DNA of 64,000 nt from Streptomyces globisporus. Its GTDB lineage: Bacteria > Actinomycetota > Actinomycetes > Streptomycetales > Streptomycetaceae. The notes beneath the pieces are model-generated. The model was given only the letters and a program-made list of their open reading frames with translations. It was not told the origin of the DNA and did not search any database. Numbering within the stretch: position 1 is the first letter of the stretch; each line of letters starts with the position of its first letter. Made by a program: the position numbers and the translations under genes. Below are positions 25,961 to 34,145 of the stretch, piece by piece. Location of the stretch: positions 558,001-622,000 of the forward strand of contig BMTG01000002.1 in the NCBI GenBank assembly GCA_014649555.1, given 5' to 3'.

Positions 25961-28174
25961 ATGGAACCGCTCCGTTCCACCGACCCGGCACGGATCGCCG
26001 GGTACCGCGTCCTCGGCCGCCTCGGCGCCGGGGGCATGGGCGTGGTGCTGCTGGGGCGGTCGCCCGGCGGCGCGCTGGTGGCGATCAAGCTGATCCGCGC
26101 GGAGTACGCCGACGACTCCGGCTTCCGGGCCCGCTTCCGGCGGGAGGTGGCGATCGCCCGGCAGGTCCGCAACCGGTGGGCGGTGCCGGTGGTCGACGCC
26201 GACACCGAGGCGCCGGCCCCGTGGCTGGCCACCGAGTTCGTGCCGGGGCCCGCCCTGAGCGAGGCGGTCGGCAGCGGGGGGCCGCTGCCGGAGCGCGGGG
26301 TGCGGGCGCTGGGCTCGATGCTCGCGGAGGCGCTGGAGGCCGTCCACACGGCGGGCCTGGTGCACCGGGACGTGAAGCCCGGCAACGTCCTGCTGGGTCT
26401 GGACGGCCCCCGGCTGATCGACTTCGGGATCGCCCGGGCCCTGGACGACACCGTCCTCACGGCGACCGACGTGATCGTCGGCTCCCCCGGCTTCCTCTCC
26501 CCCGAGCAGGCGCAGGGACGGCCGATCGGCCCGGCGAGCGACGTGTTCTCGCTGGGCTGCGTCCTCGTGTACGCGGCGACCGGCGGGCGGCCGTTCGGTA
26601 CCGGCCCGGTCGAGGCGATGCTGTTCCGCACCGTGCACGACACGGCGGACCTGAGCGCGCTGCCGCCCGGGCTGCTCCCGGTCGTCGAGGCGTGCCTCGC
26701 GAAGGAGCCCGAGGACCGTCCGACGGCGGCGGACATCCGGCAGGCGTTCGCCGAGGACCTGTCGGGCGGCAGCTGGTTGCCCGGCCCGGTCACCCATCTG
26801 ATCGCCGAGCGCTCGGCGCGGATGCTCGCCCTGCCCGACATCGACGCGACAAGCCTGGACGCGGGCGGGGACGGCGGTCCGGGCAGCGGCGCGGACGGCA
26901 GCCCGTTCGGCGGCCCTGACACGGGCACCGGGACCGGGGCCGGGAGCGGAGGCCGGGACACGACGGCCGTGTCCCCCTCCCCCGGCCGCCGTCGCTTCCT
27001 CGCGTACGTCGCCGGGGGCGCGGCCCTCGCCGCGACGGGCGGCACCGCCGCGTGGCTGGTCTCCTCCGGTGACGACAAGGACCCGGGCGGCGAGGGGGGC
27101 GGCAACGGGAAGATGGCCCGCCCCGAGCTGCACATCGGGCTCCAGGCCGACCTCAGCGGCCCCTCCGCGGCCGTCGGCAAGGGGCAGGACCGGGCGGCCC
27201 GGCTCGCGGTGGCCGAGCACAACGCACGGGGGGACGCGCCATTCACGCTGCGGCTGACCACGGTCGACGACGGGGGCGACGAGGAACGGGCGAGGGCGGC
27301 GGTGCGCCGGTTCGCCGAGGACCCGCTCCTGGTGGCGGCGATCGGCGCGACCGGCACGGACGCGGCCCGGGAGGCGCTGGTCGCGTACGACGAGGCGGCG
27401 CTCCCGCTGCTCAGCGTGGTCGACGGCGACATCCGCCATCTGAACCGGATCTTCCTGTGCGCCCGGCCGCGCAACGACATGCAGATGCTGCCGGTGGCCG
27501 AGTTCCTCGGGGCGTACGAGATCGACAAGGTCGCGCTGGTCGACGACGGTACCGAGTACGGCCGGCAGACCACCCGCTTCCTCGACGCGGGGCTGCGGGG
27601 CAACGGCCGCACGGTGCTGGCGGAGACCGTCCGCGAAGGCACGCGCGACCTGGACGCGGAGGCCGAGCGGATCGCCGCGAAGCAGCCGGGCGCGGTGGTC
27701 TACGGGGGCGGGTGGCGGGACGCCGGACGGTTCGCGAAGTCGCTGACCCGGGCCGGGTTCCTGGGGCCGAAGATCGGCACGCAGGCCGTGCACGATCCTC
27801 GGTTCCTGGCGGAGGCGGGTGAGGACGCCGCGGGCTGGCTGGTCGTCTCGACGGCCGCCGACCCCGCGTCCGTACCCGCGGTGCATCCGTTCGCCGCCGC
27901 CTACCGCAAGCGCTTCGACCACGCGCCGCCGCTGTTCGCGGCCGAGGCGTACGACGCGGTGGGGCTGATCGCCTCCTGCGCCCAAGGGCTGGGCCGGGAG
28001 AAGCTGACGCGCCAGGACCTGCTGCCCGCGCTGCGGACGACCTCGTACAAGGGCGTCTCCAAGAGCTACGCCTTCGAGTCCGCCAACGGGATGTACACCG
28101 GGACCGGGGTCTTCATCTACCGCGTGGAGCGGGGCCGCTTCCGGTACATCGGGATGGACGGCCGGGAGGTCTGA
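25961..28174 (+). CDS. Receptor Ser/Thr kinase fused to a Liv-type periplasmic-binding domain
   Basis: A 737-residue membrane kinase. Residues ~13-270 form a Hanks-type kinase: GAGGMGVV (P-loop), VAIKLI (Lys), VHRDVKPGNVLL (catalytic loop), DFG and SPEQAQG. A Gly-rich juxtamembrane linker follows, then one membrane helix at ~345-367 (preceded by RRR). Residues ~385-737 form an extracellular type-I periplasmic-binding domain of the Leu/Ile/Val kind, starting ELHIGLQADLSGPSAAVGKG. Ligand binding outside would be read by the kinase inside. It converges on livK, encoding a protein with the same fold, so a shared or related ligand is plausible. Confidence 0.9.
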   Translation: MEPLRSTDPARIAGYRVLGRLGAGGMGVVLLGRSPGGALVAIKLIRAEYADDSGFRARFRREVAIARQVRNRWAVPVVDADTEAPAPWLATEFVPGPALSEAVGSGGPLPERGVRALGSMLAEALEAVHTAGLVHRDVKPGNVLLGLDGPRLIDFGIARALDDTVLTATDVIVGSPGFLSPEQAQGRPIGPASDVFSLGCVLVYAATGGRPFGTGPVEAMLFRTVHDTADLSALPPGLLPVVEACLAKEPEDRPTAADIRQAFAEDLSGGSWLPGPVTHLIAERSARMLALPDIDATSLDAGGDGGPGSGADGSPFGGPDTGTGTGAGSGGRDTTAVSPSPGRRRFLAYVAGGAALAATGGTAAWLVSSGDDKDPGGEGGGNGKMARPELHIGLQADLSGPSAAVGKGQDRAARLAVAEHNARGDAPFTLRLTTVDDGGDEERARAAVRRFAEDPLLVAAIGATGTDAAREALVAYDEAALPLLSVVDGDIRHLNRIFLCARPRNDMQMLPVAEFLGAYEIDKVALVDDGTEYGRQTTRFLDAGLRGNGRTVLAETVREGTRDLDAEAERIAAKQPGAVVYGGGWRDAGRFAKSLTRAGFLGPKIGTQAVHDPRFLAEAGEDAAGWLVVSTAADPASVPAVHPFAAAYRKRFDHAPPLFAAEAYDAVGLIASCAQGLGREKLTRQDLLPALRTTSYKGVSKSYAFESANGMYTGTGVFIYRVERGRFRYIGMDGREV

Positions 28175-28200
28175 CCGGGCACCCCGGTCAGACCTCCCGG
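28162..28200. terminator. Bidirectional terminator between the kinase gene and livK
   Basis: A perfect 18 bp inverted repeat, CCGGGAGGTCTGACCGGG / CCCGGTCAGACCTCCCGG, with a three-base loop. It includes the kinase stop codon and ends 10 bp before the livK stop, so it can serve both converging transcripts. Confidence 0.85.
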
Positions 28201-28210
28201 CAGGGCTCGC

Positions 28211-29464
28211 TCAGTTGCCGATGGTGAAGGACTCGGCCGCAGGGGCGACCTCGGCCGGCCGGACCACCTTCAGTCCGCCGGCCGCACCGGCGTCGGGCTT
28301 CATGATGACGCTCTCCCGGGTGGACGGCGCCTTCGGGTCCGAGAAGTCGTGCGTCACCCCGAACTCGGTCCCGTACCCCTTGATCGTGAGCAGCGCCTTG
28401 TCGATGCCCTCGCGGGTGAGGTCCTTGTCGTCGCAGGCCTTGGACAGGGCCTCGCCGAAGAGGGAGGCCGCCGTGTAGCCGGCGACGACGCCGTTGTCGA
28501 GGACGTCCTTCGGGTACTGGGCGGCGTACTCCTTGGCGAGCTTGGCGGGTCCGTCGCCCGGGTCGCCGATGGGCAGCGTGGAGGAGGCGACGTAGTAGTC
28601 CTTGAGCAGGGCAGGGCCCGCCTGGGTCTTCAACAGCTGAGGGGCGAAGGCCGAGTTGTTGCCGACGACCGGGATGTCGAAGCCGGTGGCCGCGGCGACG
28701 CCGACGAGCGAGGCCGCCTGGCGGGGTCCTGCGCTGACGACGACGGCCTTGACCCCGGCCTGCTTGAGGGCGGCGACCTGGGCCGTCATGTCGTTGTCGG
28801 TGGGCTTGATCTTCTGCTCGACGACGGTGAGCCCGGCCTCCTTCGCCGCGTGCTTCGAGCCGACGAGCGCGTTCTCGCCGTAGTCGCCTTCGAAGTACAC
28901 GTGACCGATCTTGTCGCCCTTTGCGATGCGCTTCTCGGCGAGGAGATAGTCGATGAGGTTGATCGTCTCGACGTCGTAGGTGGCGCCGATGACCCGGATG
29001 TACGGGGAGCCCAGCAGGTTCGCCGACCAGGCCTGCGGCAGCACGAGGCCCTTGTCCTGGCCGTCGACGCGCTGTTCGACGGCGGCGACGAACGGGGAGC
29101 CGATGAACTGGGCGAAGCCCGCCACGTCCGGGACCAGTTCGGTGTACGCGGCGATGGCCTTCTGCGGATCGTAGCCGTGGTCGCGGACCGTCAGTTCGAT
29201 CTTCCGGTCGCAGATGCCGCCCGCCTCGTTGGTCTGCTTCACCCACAGCTGCTGGGCCTGGGTGACGCTCTTGCCCAGCGAGGCGTAGACGCCGGTCATG
29301 TCGGTCAGTACCCCGAGGGAGATCGTCGAGGAGGAGACCCCGGGACCTGTTTTGATCCCGCCCTTGCCCTCCTCGCCCGCCTTTCCTTCGGTCGCCTTGC
29401 CGCTGCACCCGACGAGGGTGACGGCGAGGGCCGCGACGACGGCCGTGAGCACTCTCGGTTTCAT
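28211..29464 (-). CDS. livK: Branched-chain amino acid/amide-type ABC transporter binding lipoprotein
   Basis: A 417-residue lipoprotein with lipobox VTLVGC at about residue 20 and a charged Gly/Lys linker. The mature protein is a type-I periplasmic-binding fold: ISLGVLTDMTGVYASLGKS, HVYFEGDYGENALVGSK, VVGNNSAFAPQLL. It captures the substrate for LivHMGF. Liv-type systems carry branched-chain amino acids but also amides, urea or aromatic acids, so the ligand is open. Its ATG overlaps the livM stop by four bases. It is the last gene of the operon. Confidence 0.9.
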   Translation of the reverse strand: MKPRVLTAVVAALAVTLVGCSGKATEGKAGEEGKGGIKTGPGVSSSTISLGVLTDMTGVYASLGKSVTQAQQLWVKQTNEAGGICDRKIELTVRDHGYDPQKAIAAYTELVPDVAGFAQFIGSPFVAAVEQRVDGQDKGLVLPQAWSANLLGSPYIRVIGATYDVETINLIDYLLAEKRIAKGDKIGHVYFEGDYGENALVGSKHAAKEAGLTVVEQKIKPTDNDMTAQVAALKQAGVKAVVVSAGPRQAASLVGVAAATGFDIPVVGNNSAFAPQLLKTQAGPALLKDYYVASSTLPIGDPGDGPAKLAKEYAAQYPKDVLDNGVVAGYTAASLFGEALSKACDDKDLTREGIDKALLTIKGYGTEFGVTHDFSDPKAPSTRESVIMKPDAGAAGGLKVVRPAEVAPAAESFTIGN

Positions 29465-30660
29465 GACTTCTCCCCTGGATTCTTCGGAGCCACTGGTTGC
29501 TTCGGAACAGCCGGATTCTTCGGAGCCTTCGGCTTCTTCGTGCGGGCGAGGCCGAGGCGGGCGAGGCCGCCGGGCAGGAACAGGACCACCGCCACCACCG
29601 CGGCGCCGTACAGATAGCGGGACGCCTCACCGGGTGCCAGACCGCCCGTGCCGGGGGCGGAGACCAGCGGCAGGGAGTCGCTGTAGTGCGTGAACACCTG
29701 CGGGAGCAGGGAGACGAAGGCCGCGCCGATCACGGCTCCGGCGACGCTGCCGAGACCGCCGATGACGATCATGGCGAGGTATTCGAGGGACAGGATCATG
29801 CCGAAGTACTCGGGCACGGTCCGCTGGAAGACCAGGGCGAGCAGGACGCCCGCGAGGCCCGCGTACATCGAGGACAGGACGAAGACTCCGGCCCGGTAGC
29901 GGGCCACCGGCACGCCCATCACCCCGGCCGCGATCCGGTGGTCGCGGATGGCGTTCATGGCGCGTCCGGGCCGGCCGCGCAGCACGCCCCGGGCGAACAG
30001 GGCGCTCAGCAGGAGCGCGAGCAGACCCGCGTACCAGAGCTTCTCCGAGGAGCCGAACGGGACGGCGGCGACGACGAGTTCGGAGTCGTCGAAGGTGAAC
30101 CCGAAGACGGACAGCGGCGGTACGGCCCGGCCGTTGTAACCGCCGGTCAGCGAGCCCGCGTTGAACAGGACGTGCTGCCCGATGAAGATCAACGCGAGGG
30201 TCGCGATGCCGAGGTAGGCGCCGCGCAGCCGGCCGGCGATGGGGCTGAAGATCCCGCCCGCCGCCCCGGCGAGCAGCACCGCGAGGATCGCGGCCAGCCA
30301 GGTGGGAAGACCGAGGCCGGTCAGTGAGTGCCCGTTCTCGGTGCTGCTCTCCCCCGCCAGGACGCAGTAGCCGTACGCGCCGACGGCGAGGAAGAACGCG
30401 TGGCCCATGGAAAGCTGGCCGGTGGCGCCGGTGAGCATGTTGAGCCCGATGGCGCCGATCGCCGCCGCCATCGCGAACAGTCCGGCCTGGAGCCAGAAGC
30501 GGTCCAGGTAGAACGGGAGGACGAGGAGCAGCAGGGAGCCGATGAGGACGGCGTACGTACGGGGGCTGCGCAGCCGGTCCGTGAGGCTCTCCGGTCCGCC
30601 GCCGCGTACGGGGGCGGTCACGGCGGGGGCTGCGGGGGCTTCGGCGGTGGTGTCAGACAC
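29461..30660 (-). CDS. livM: Liv-type ABC transporter permease
   Basis: A 399-residue permease with about ten hydrophobic segments. GLNMLTGATGQLSMGHAFFLAVGAYGYCVL and the cytoplasmic EAA-like loop GRAMNAIRDHRIAAGVMGVPVARYR are LivM signatures. The C-terminal ~30 residues are Pro/Lys-rich (repeats of PKxPxxP type). Starts at GTG 30660, overlapping livH by eight bases, so translation is coupled. Confidence 0.9.
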   Translation of the reverse strand: MSDTTAEAPAAPAVTAPVRGGGPESLTDRLRSPRTYAVLIGSLLLLVLPFYLDRFWLQAGLFAMAAAIGAIGLNMLTGATGQLSMGHAFFLAVGAYGYCVLAGESSTENGHSLTGLGLPTWLAAILAVLLAGAAGGIFSPIAGRLRGAYLGIATLALIFIGQHVLFNAGSLTGGYNGRAVPPLSVFGFTFDDSELVVAAVPFGSSEKLWYAGLLALLLSALFARGVLRGRPGRAMNAIRDHRIAAGVMGVPVARYRAGVFVLSSMYAGLAGVLLALVFQRTVPEYFGMILSLEYLAMIVIGGLGSVAGAVIGAAFVSLLPQVFTHYSDSLPLVSAPGTGGLAPGEASRYLYGAAVVAVVLFLPGGLARLGLARTKKPKAPKNPAVPKQPVAPKNPGEKS

Positions 30661-31543
30661 GGGCCAGCTCCTTCGTGCCGAAGAGTCCCGCCGGGCGGAT
30701 CAGCAGGACGGCCACCATCACCAGGTAGGGCGCCAGATCGCCGATGCCCCGGCCGAGGAAGGAGAGATCGCTCTGGTAGCCGGTGGCGAGCGATTCGGTG
30801 ACGCCGACGATGAGTCCGCCCGCGAGCGCCCCGGTGGTGGAGTCGAGCCCGCCGAGGATCGCGGCGGGGAACGCCTTGAGTGCGGCGAGCGAGGTGGCGC
30901 GCTCCAGGCCCGGGGTCGGGAACACGGTGAGAAAGAGCGCGGCGACGGCGGCCAGCGCCCCGGCGACCGCCCAGGCGGCGAGCGAGACCCGCCCCAGCTT
31001 GATGCCCATGAGCGCCGCCGTCTGCGGGTTCTCGGCGGCGGCCCGCATCGACACACCCCACGAGGTGTAGCGGAAGGCGAGCAGGAACACCGTGATCAGC
31101 AGCCCGGCGGCGAGGAACGCGGCGATGCGGGTCTGGGCGAGGGTGATGCCGCCGATCTGGACGACCTCGTTGCCCCAGGGGTCGCCGAGGGCGAGGACGT
31201 CCGTGCCCATGCGGCGGGTGAGTTCGGTGATGAGGAGGATGTCGACGCCGATGGTGACGATGGCGAGGACGCTGTGGTCGCTGCCCCGGTAGCGGCGCAT
31301 CACGAAGAACTCGATGGCCGCCCCGACGGCCGCGGCACCGGCGATCCCGACGAGCAGGGCGGGCCAGAACCCGATGTCGTCATGGAGCACGGCGGTGACG
31401 TAGCCGCCCGCCAACAGCAGCGACGCGTGGGCGAAGTTGACGACCTCGGTGGCCTTGAAGATGACGACGAACCCGAGCGCGATGAGTGCGTAGACCGAGC
31501 CGATCGACAGGCCGCCGAGGAGGAGTTCGACGAAGGTGGTCAT
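30653..31543 (-). CDS. livH: Liv-type ABC transporter permease
   Basis: A 296-residue permease with about eight membrane segments. LGGLSIGSVYALIALGFVVIFKATEVVNFAH is the LivH N-terminus, and SWGVSMRAAAENPQTAALMGI the ATPase-contact loop. The ATG at 31543 overlaps the livG stop by four bases. A longer open frame upstream lies within livG and is rejected. Confidence 0.92.
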   Translation of the reverse strand: MTTFVELLLGGLSIGSVYALIALGFVVIFKATEVVNFAHASLLLAGGYVTAVLHDDIGFWPALLVGIAGAAAVGAAIEFFVMRRYRGSDHSVLAIVTIGVDILLITELTRRMGTDVLALGDPWGNEVVQIGGITLAQTRIAAFLAAGLLITVFLLAFRYTSWGVSMRAAAENPQTAALMGIKLGRVSLAAWAVAGALAAVAALFLTVFPTPGLERATSLAALKAFPAAILGGLDSTTGALAGGLIVGVTESLATGYQSDLSFLGRGIGDLAPYLVMVAVLLIRPAGLFGTKELARV

Positions 31544-32328
31544 TGAGGTGCTCCCAAGTAGGCCTGGACGACGGCCGGATCGTTCTGGACCTCGGCGGGG
31601 GTTCCCCCGGCGATCCGCCGTCCGAAGTCGAGTACGGTCACCGCGTCCGCGAGCCGCATCACCACCCCCATGTCGTGCTCGACCAGCACGATGGAGATGC
31701 CGAGGCTGTCGCGTACGTCGGCCACGACGGCGGCGGTGCGGCGGCGCTCGTCGGCCGTCATCCCGGCGATCGGCTCGTCGAGCAGCAGGACCTTCGGCTC
31801 CATGCACAGGGCGCGGCCGAGCTCGACGAGCTTCTGCTGCCCGTACGGGAGCGATCCCGCGGGCCGCTCCAATTGACCTTCCAGGCCGATGAATGCGGCG
31901 ATCTCGCAAACCCGCTCGCGGTGGCGTCGTTCCTCGCGGACGGCGGAGGGCAGCCGCAGGCCGGTGGCGAGGAACCCGGAGCGGGTCAGCCGGTGGCGGC
32001 CGAGCAGGAGGCTGTCGGCGACGGTGGCGTGCGGGGGCAGCGCCAGGTTCTGGAAGGTGCGGGCGATCCCCAGGTCCGCGATGGCGTGCGGCGGGAGTCC
32101 GGTGAGCTCGGTGTCGCCGAGCCGGACGTGCCCGGAGGAGGCGCGGTAGACCCCGGACAGGACGTTGAAGCAGGTGGACTTGCCGGCGCCGTTGGGCCCG
32201 ATGACGGCGTGCACGCTGCCGGGTTCGACGGTGAAGGAGACGGCGTCGAGGGCGGTGAGCCCGGCGAAGCGGACGGTGACGTCCTGGACGGCGAGGGCGG
32301 CCGTGGTGCTGGGCGCGGTGGTCGTCAA
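31540..32328 (-). CDS. livG: Liv-type ABC transporter ATPase
   Basis: A 262-residue ATPase: Walker A GPNGAGKST, Q-loop TFQNLAL, a diverged signature LPYGQQKLVELGRAL, Walker B VLLLDEP and switch His VEHDMGV. The start is uncertain. I prefer TTG at 32328 because it overlaps the livF stop (TTGA) and has AGGTGG five bases upstream; GTG at 32337 is an alternative. It works as a heterodimer with LivF. Confidence 0.9.
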   Translation of the reverse strand: MTTTAPSTTAALAVQDVTVRFAGLTALDAVSFTVEPGSVHAVIGPNGAGKSTCFNVLSGVYRASSGHVRLGDTELTGLPPHAIADLGIARTFQNLALPPHATVADSLLLGRHRLTRSGFLATGLRLPSAVREERRHRERVCEIAAFIGLEGQLERPAGSLPYGQQKLVELGRALCMEPKVLLLDEPIAGMTADERRRTAAVVADVRDSLGISIVLVEHDMGVVMRLADAVTVLDFGRRIAGGTPAEVQNDPAVVQAYLGAPQ

Positions 32329-33122
32329 GCGGACCACCTGCTCAGGGTGCGCCGGGTGCGGGCCGCCGGGTCGGCGTCCGCCGCCGCGTCCTCGTCGACG
32401 ACGCCGAGGTAGCGGCGGCGCACCTCGTCGGAGGCTGCGAGTTCGTCGGCGGGCCCGGACAGGGCGACCTCGCCGACGTCGAGGACGTACGCCGTGGAGG
32501 CGAGACGCAGGGCGATCGCGGCGTTCTGCTCGACGAGCATGACGGAGGTGCCGCCCGCGTTGATCTCCTGCACGGTCTCGGCGATCCTGGCCGCCATCAG
32601 CGGGGCGAGGCCGAGCGAGGGTTCGTCCAGCAGGAGCAGCCGGGGTCCCGCCATCAGGGCGCGGCCCATGGCCAGCATCTGCTGCTCGCCGCCGGACAGC
32701 AGCCCGGCCCGCTGGTGCGCGCGGTCGGCAAGCACCGGGAACAGTTCGTGCACCCGGGTGAGCGCCGCGCCGGTCTCCTTGCGCCCGCCGCGTGCCCCGA
32801 GGGCGCCCGCCCGCAGGTTGTCGGCCACCGTCATCCGGGCGAAGACCTGCCGGCCCTCCGGTACCTGGACCACTCCTGCGGCCACCACCTGGGCGGGCCG
32901 CAGCCCTTCCAGGGGGCGGCCGTCGAACCGGATGGTCCCGGTGCCCGTCCCGCGGTGGAAGCCGAGGGTCCGCGACACGGCCCGCAGCAGCGTGGTCTTG
33001 CCCGCGCCGTTGCCGCCGAGCACGGCGGTGATCCCGCCGTCCGGTACGTCGACCGAGATGTCGCGCAGGGCCCGGACCGGGCCGTAGCCGACGGACAGCG
33101 AGCGGATCTCCAGCGTTGCCAT
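32325..33122 (-). CDS. livF: Liv-type ABC transporter ATPase
   Basis: A 265-residue ATPase: Walker A GGNGAGKTT, VPEGRQVFARMTVADNL (LivF hallmark), signature LLSGGEQQMLAMGRAL, Walker B LLLLDEP and VEQNAAIALRLA. The C-terminal ~25 residues are an acidic/basic tail beyond the usual end. The ATG at 33122 has AAGGAGGAGG five bases upstream. As first gene of livFGHMK its leader carries a long inverted repeat. Confidence 0.92.
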   Translation of the reverse strand: MATLEIRSLSVGYGPVRALRDISVDVPDGGITAVLGGNGAGKTTLLRAVSRTLGFHRGTGTGTIRFDGRPLEGLRPAQVVAAGVVQVPEGRQVFARMTVADNLRAGALGARGGRKETGAALTRVHELFPVLADRAHQRAGLLSGGEQQMLAMGRALMAGPRLLLLDEPSLGLAPLMAARIAETVQEINAGGTSVMLVEQNAAIALRLASTAYVLDVGEVALSGPADELAASDEVRRRYLGVVDEDAAADADPAARTRRTLSRWSA

Positions 33123-33150
33123 GCGTCCTCCTCCTTCCGCCATGTGTGTC

Positions 33151-33186
33151 GTGCTGGTCTGTGGGGGTGGTGCCACAGACCAGCAC
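33151..33186 (-). promoter_or_regulatory. 14 bp perfect inverted repeat in the livF leader
   Basis: GTGCTGGTCTGTGG (33151-33164) and CCACAGACCAGCAC (33173-33186) are separated by eight bases. The repeat ends 15 bp before the livF ribosome binding site and lies between the divergent livF and pucR-like genes. It may be an operator or an RNA attenuator stem. The remaining gap to 33357 shows no convincing gene; promoter hexamers are unclear. Confidence 0.65.
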
Positions 33187-33357
33187 CGGGCGGGACGTGC
33201 GTCCACGGGGCGGGGCGGACTCGATGCGGGTGACCAGCGAACGAAGGGCCTCGTTGTGCACGCGCACAGACGCCGTGACGGGCGGGCGCCCGCGGCTGGG
33301 GCCGGTGGCATCCTCATCGGTCATCAGGAGCGCCCGGACCCGGGGACGGAGCGGCGG

Positions 33358-34098
33358 ATGCGGCGTGGAACGCGGTACGGGGCGTTGCTCGGCCCGCTGC
33401 TGGCGGGCGGGGCCACGCCGGCCCTGGTGACCCGTGCGGCGCGCGGCCTCGGGCTGCCGGAGCGGGGCCGTTACGCCGTGGTGGTGCTGGGCACACCGGT
33501 GCCGGACGCGGCGGTGGCCGAGGGCCCGGACGCGGACGGGTCGCGCTGGTGGTGGGGCGCGGCGGAGGGTTCCCCGGGCGAGGCGGAGAGCCGGGAGGTG
33601 GCGGTGGTGCTGCTGGGCCCGGCGGGGCCGGCCCGGGCGGCGGCGCGGCTCAGGGAGCTGGGTGCCGGGCCGGGAGGTGTGAGCCCGGAGGTGGGTTCCC
33701 TGGCGGAGGTGGGCGCCGCGCGCCGGCTGGCGGGTACGGCGCTGCTGACGTGCGAGCCGGGCAGCCGGGAGATCGTCCGGCTGGACGAGCGGCTTCCGGC
33801 GGCCCTGCTGGTGAGCCGCCCCGAGTTGTCCACCCGGCTGCTGGCGGAGGTGTTCGGCCCGCTGCTGACGCTCGTACCGGCGGAGCGGTCACTGCTGGTG
33901 GAGACGCTGGAGACCTGGCTGGAATGCGGGGGTTCGGTGGGCCGGGCGGCGGCCCGGCTGGGCTGCCACCGCAACACGGTGTTCAACCGGCTGCGCCGCC
34001 TGGAACGGCTGACCGCACGCTCACTGTCCCGGCCGCGTGAACTGGTGGATCTGGTGCTGGCGCTGGACGTGCTGCGGCTGTCGTCGGCTCCACCGTGA
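33358..34098 (+). CDS. PucR-type helix-turn-helix regulator
   Basis: A protein of about 246 residues ending in the PucR C-terminal helix-turn-helix: LLVETLETWLECGGSVGRAAARLGCHRNTVFNRLRRLE. The N-terminal ~170 residues are a small unassigned domain. I chose the ATG at 33358 with GGAG upstream; the frame is open to 33121, so a longer form is possible. It is divergent from livFGHMK and is the obvious candidate regulator. PucR relatives commonly respond to nitrogen compounds. Confidence 0.78.
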   Translation: MRRGTRYGALLGPLLAGGATPALVTRAARGLGLPERGRYAVVVLGTPVPDAAVAEGPDADGSRWWWGAAEGSPGEAESREVAVVLLGPAGPARAAARLRELGAGPGGVSPEVGSLAEVGAARRLAGTALLTCEPGSREIVRLDERLPAALLVSRPELSTRLLAEVFGPLLTLVPAERSLLVETLETWLECGGSVGRAAARLGCHRNTVFNRLRRLERLTARSLSRPRELVDLVLALDVLRLSSAPP

Positions 34099-34133
34099 GG
34101 CGCGGCCGCCACGGGCGGGGCCGACGACAGCCG
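34075..34133. terminator. Terminator between the pucR-like and glycerate kinase genes
   Basis: CGGCTGTCGTCGGC (34075-34088) and GCCGACGACAGCCG (34120-34133) form a perfect 14 bp stem with a 31-base GC-rich loop. It overlaps the last codons of the pucR-like gene and lies just before the stop of the convergent kinase gene. Confidence 0.7.
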
Positions 34134-34145
34134 GTCGTGCAGTGG

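Noticed and set aside
31544-31909. Upstream extension of livH
   Set aside because: It lies within livG. The LivH N-terminal signature begins at the ATG at 31543.
32329-33324. Upstream extension of livG through livF
   Set aside because: The conserved ATPase starts near 32328. The extension is out of frame with livF and has no similarity.
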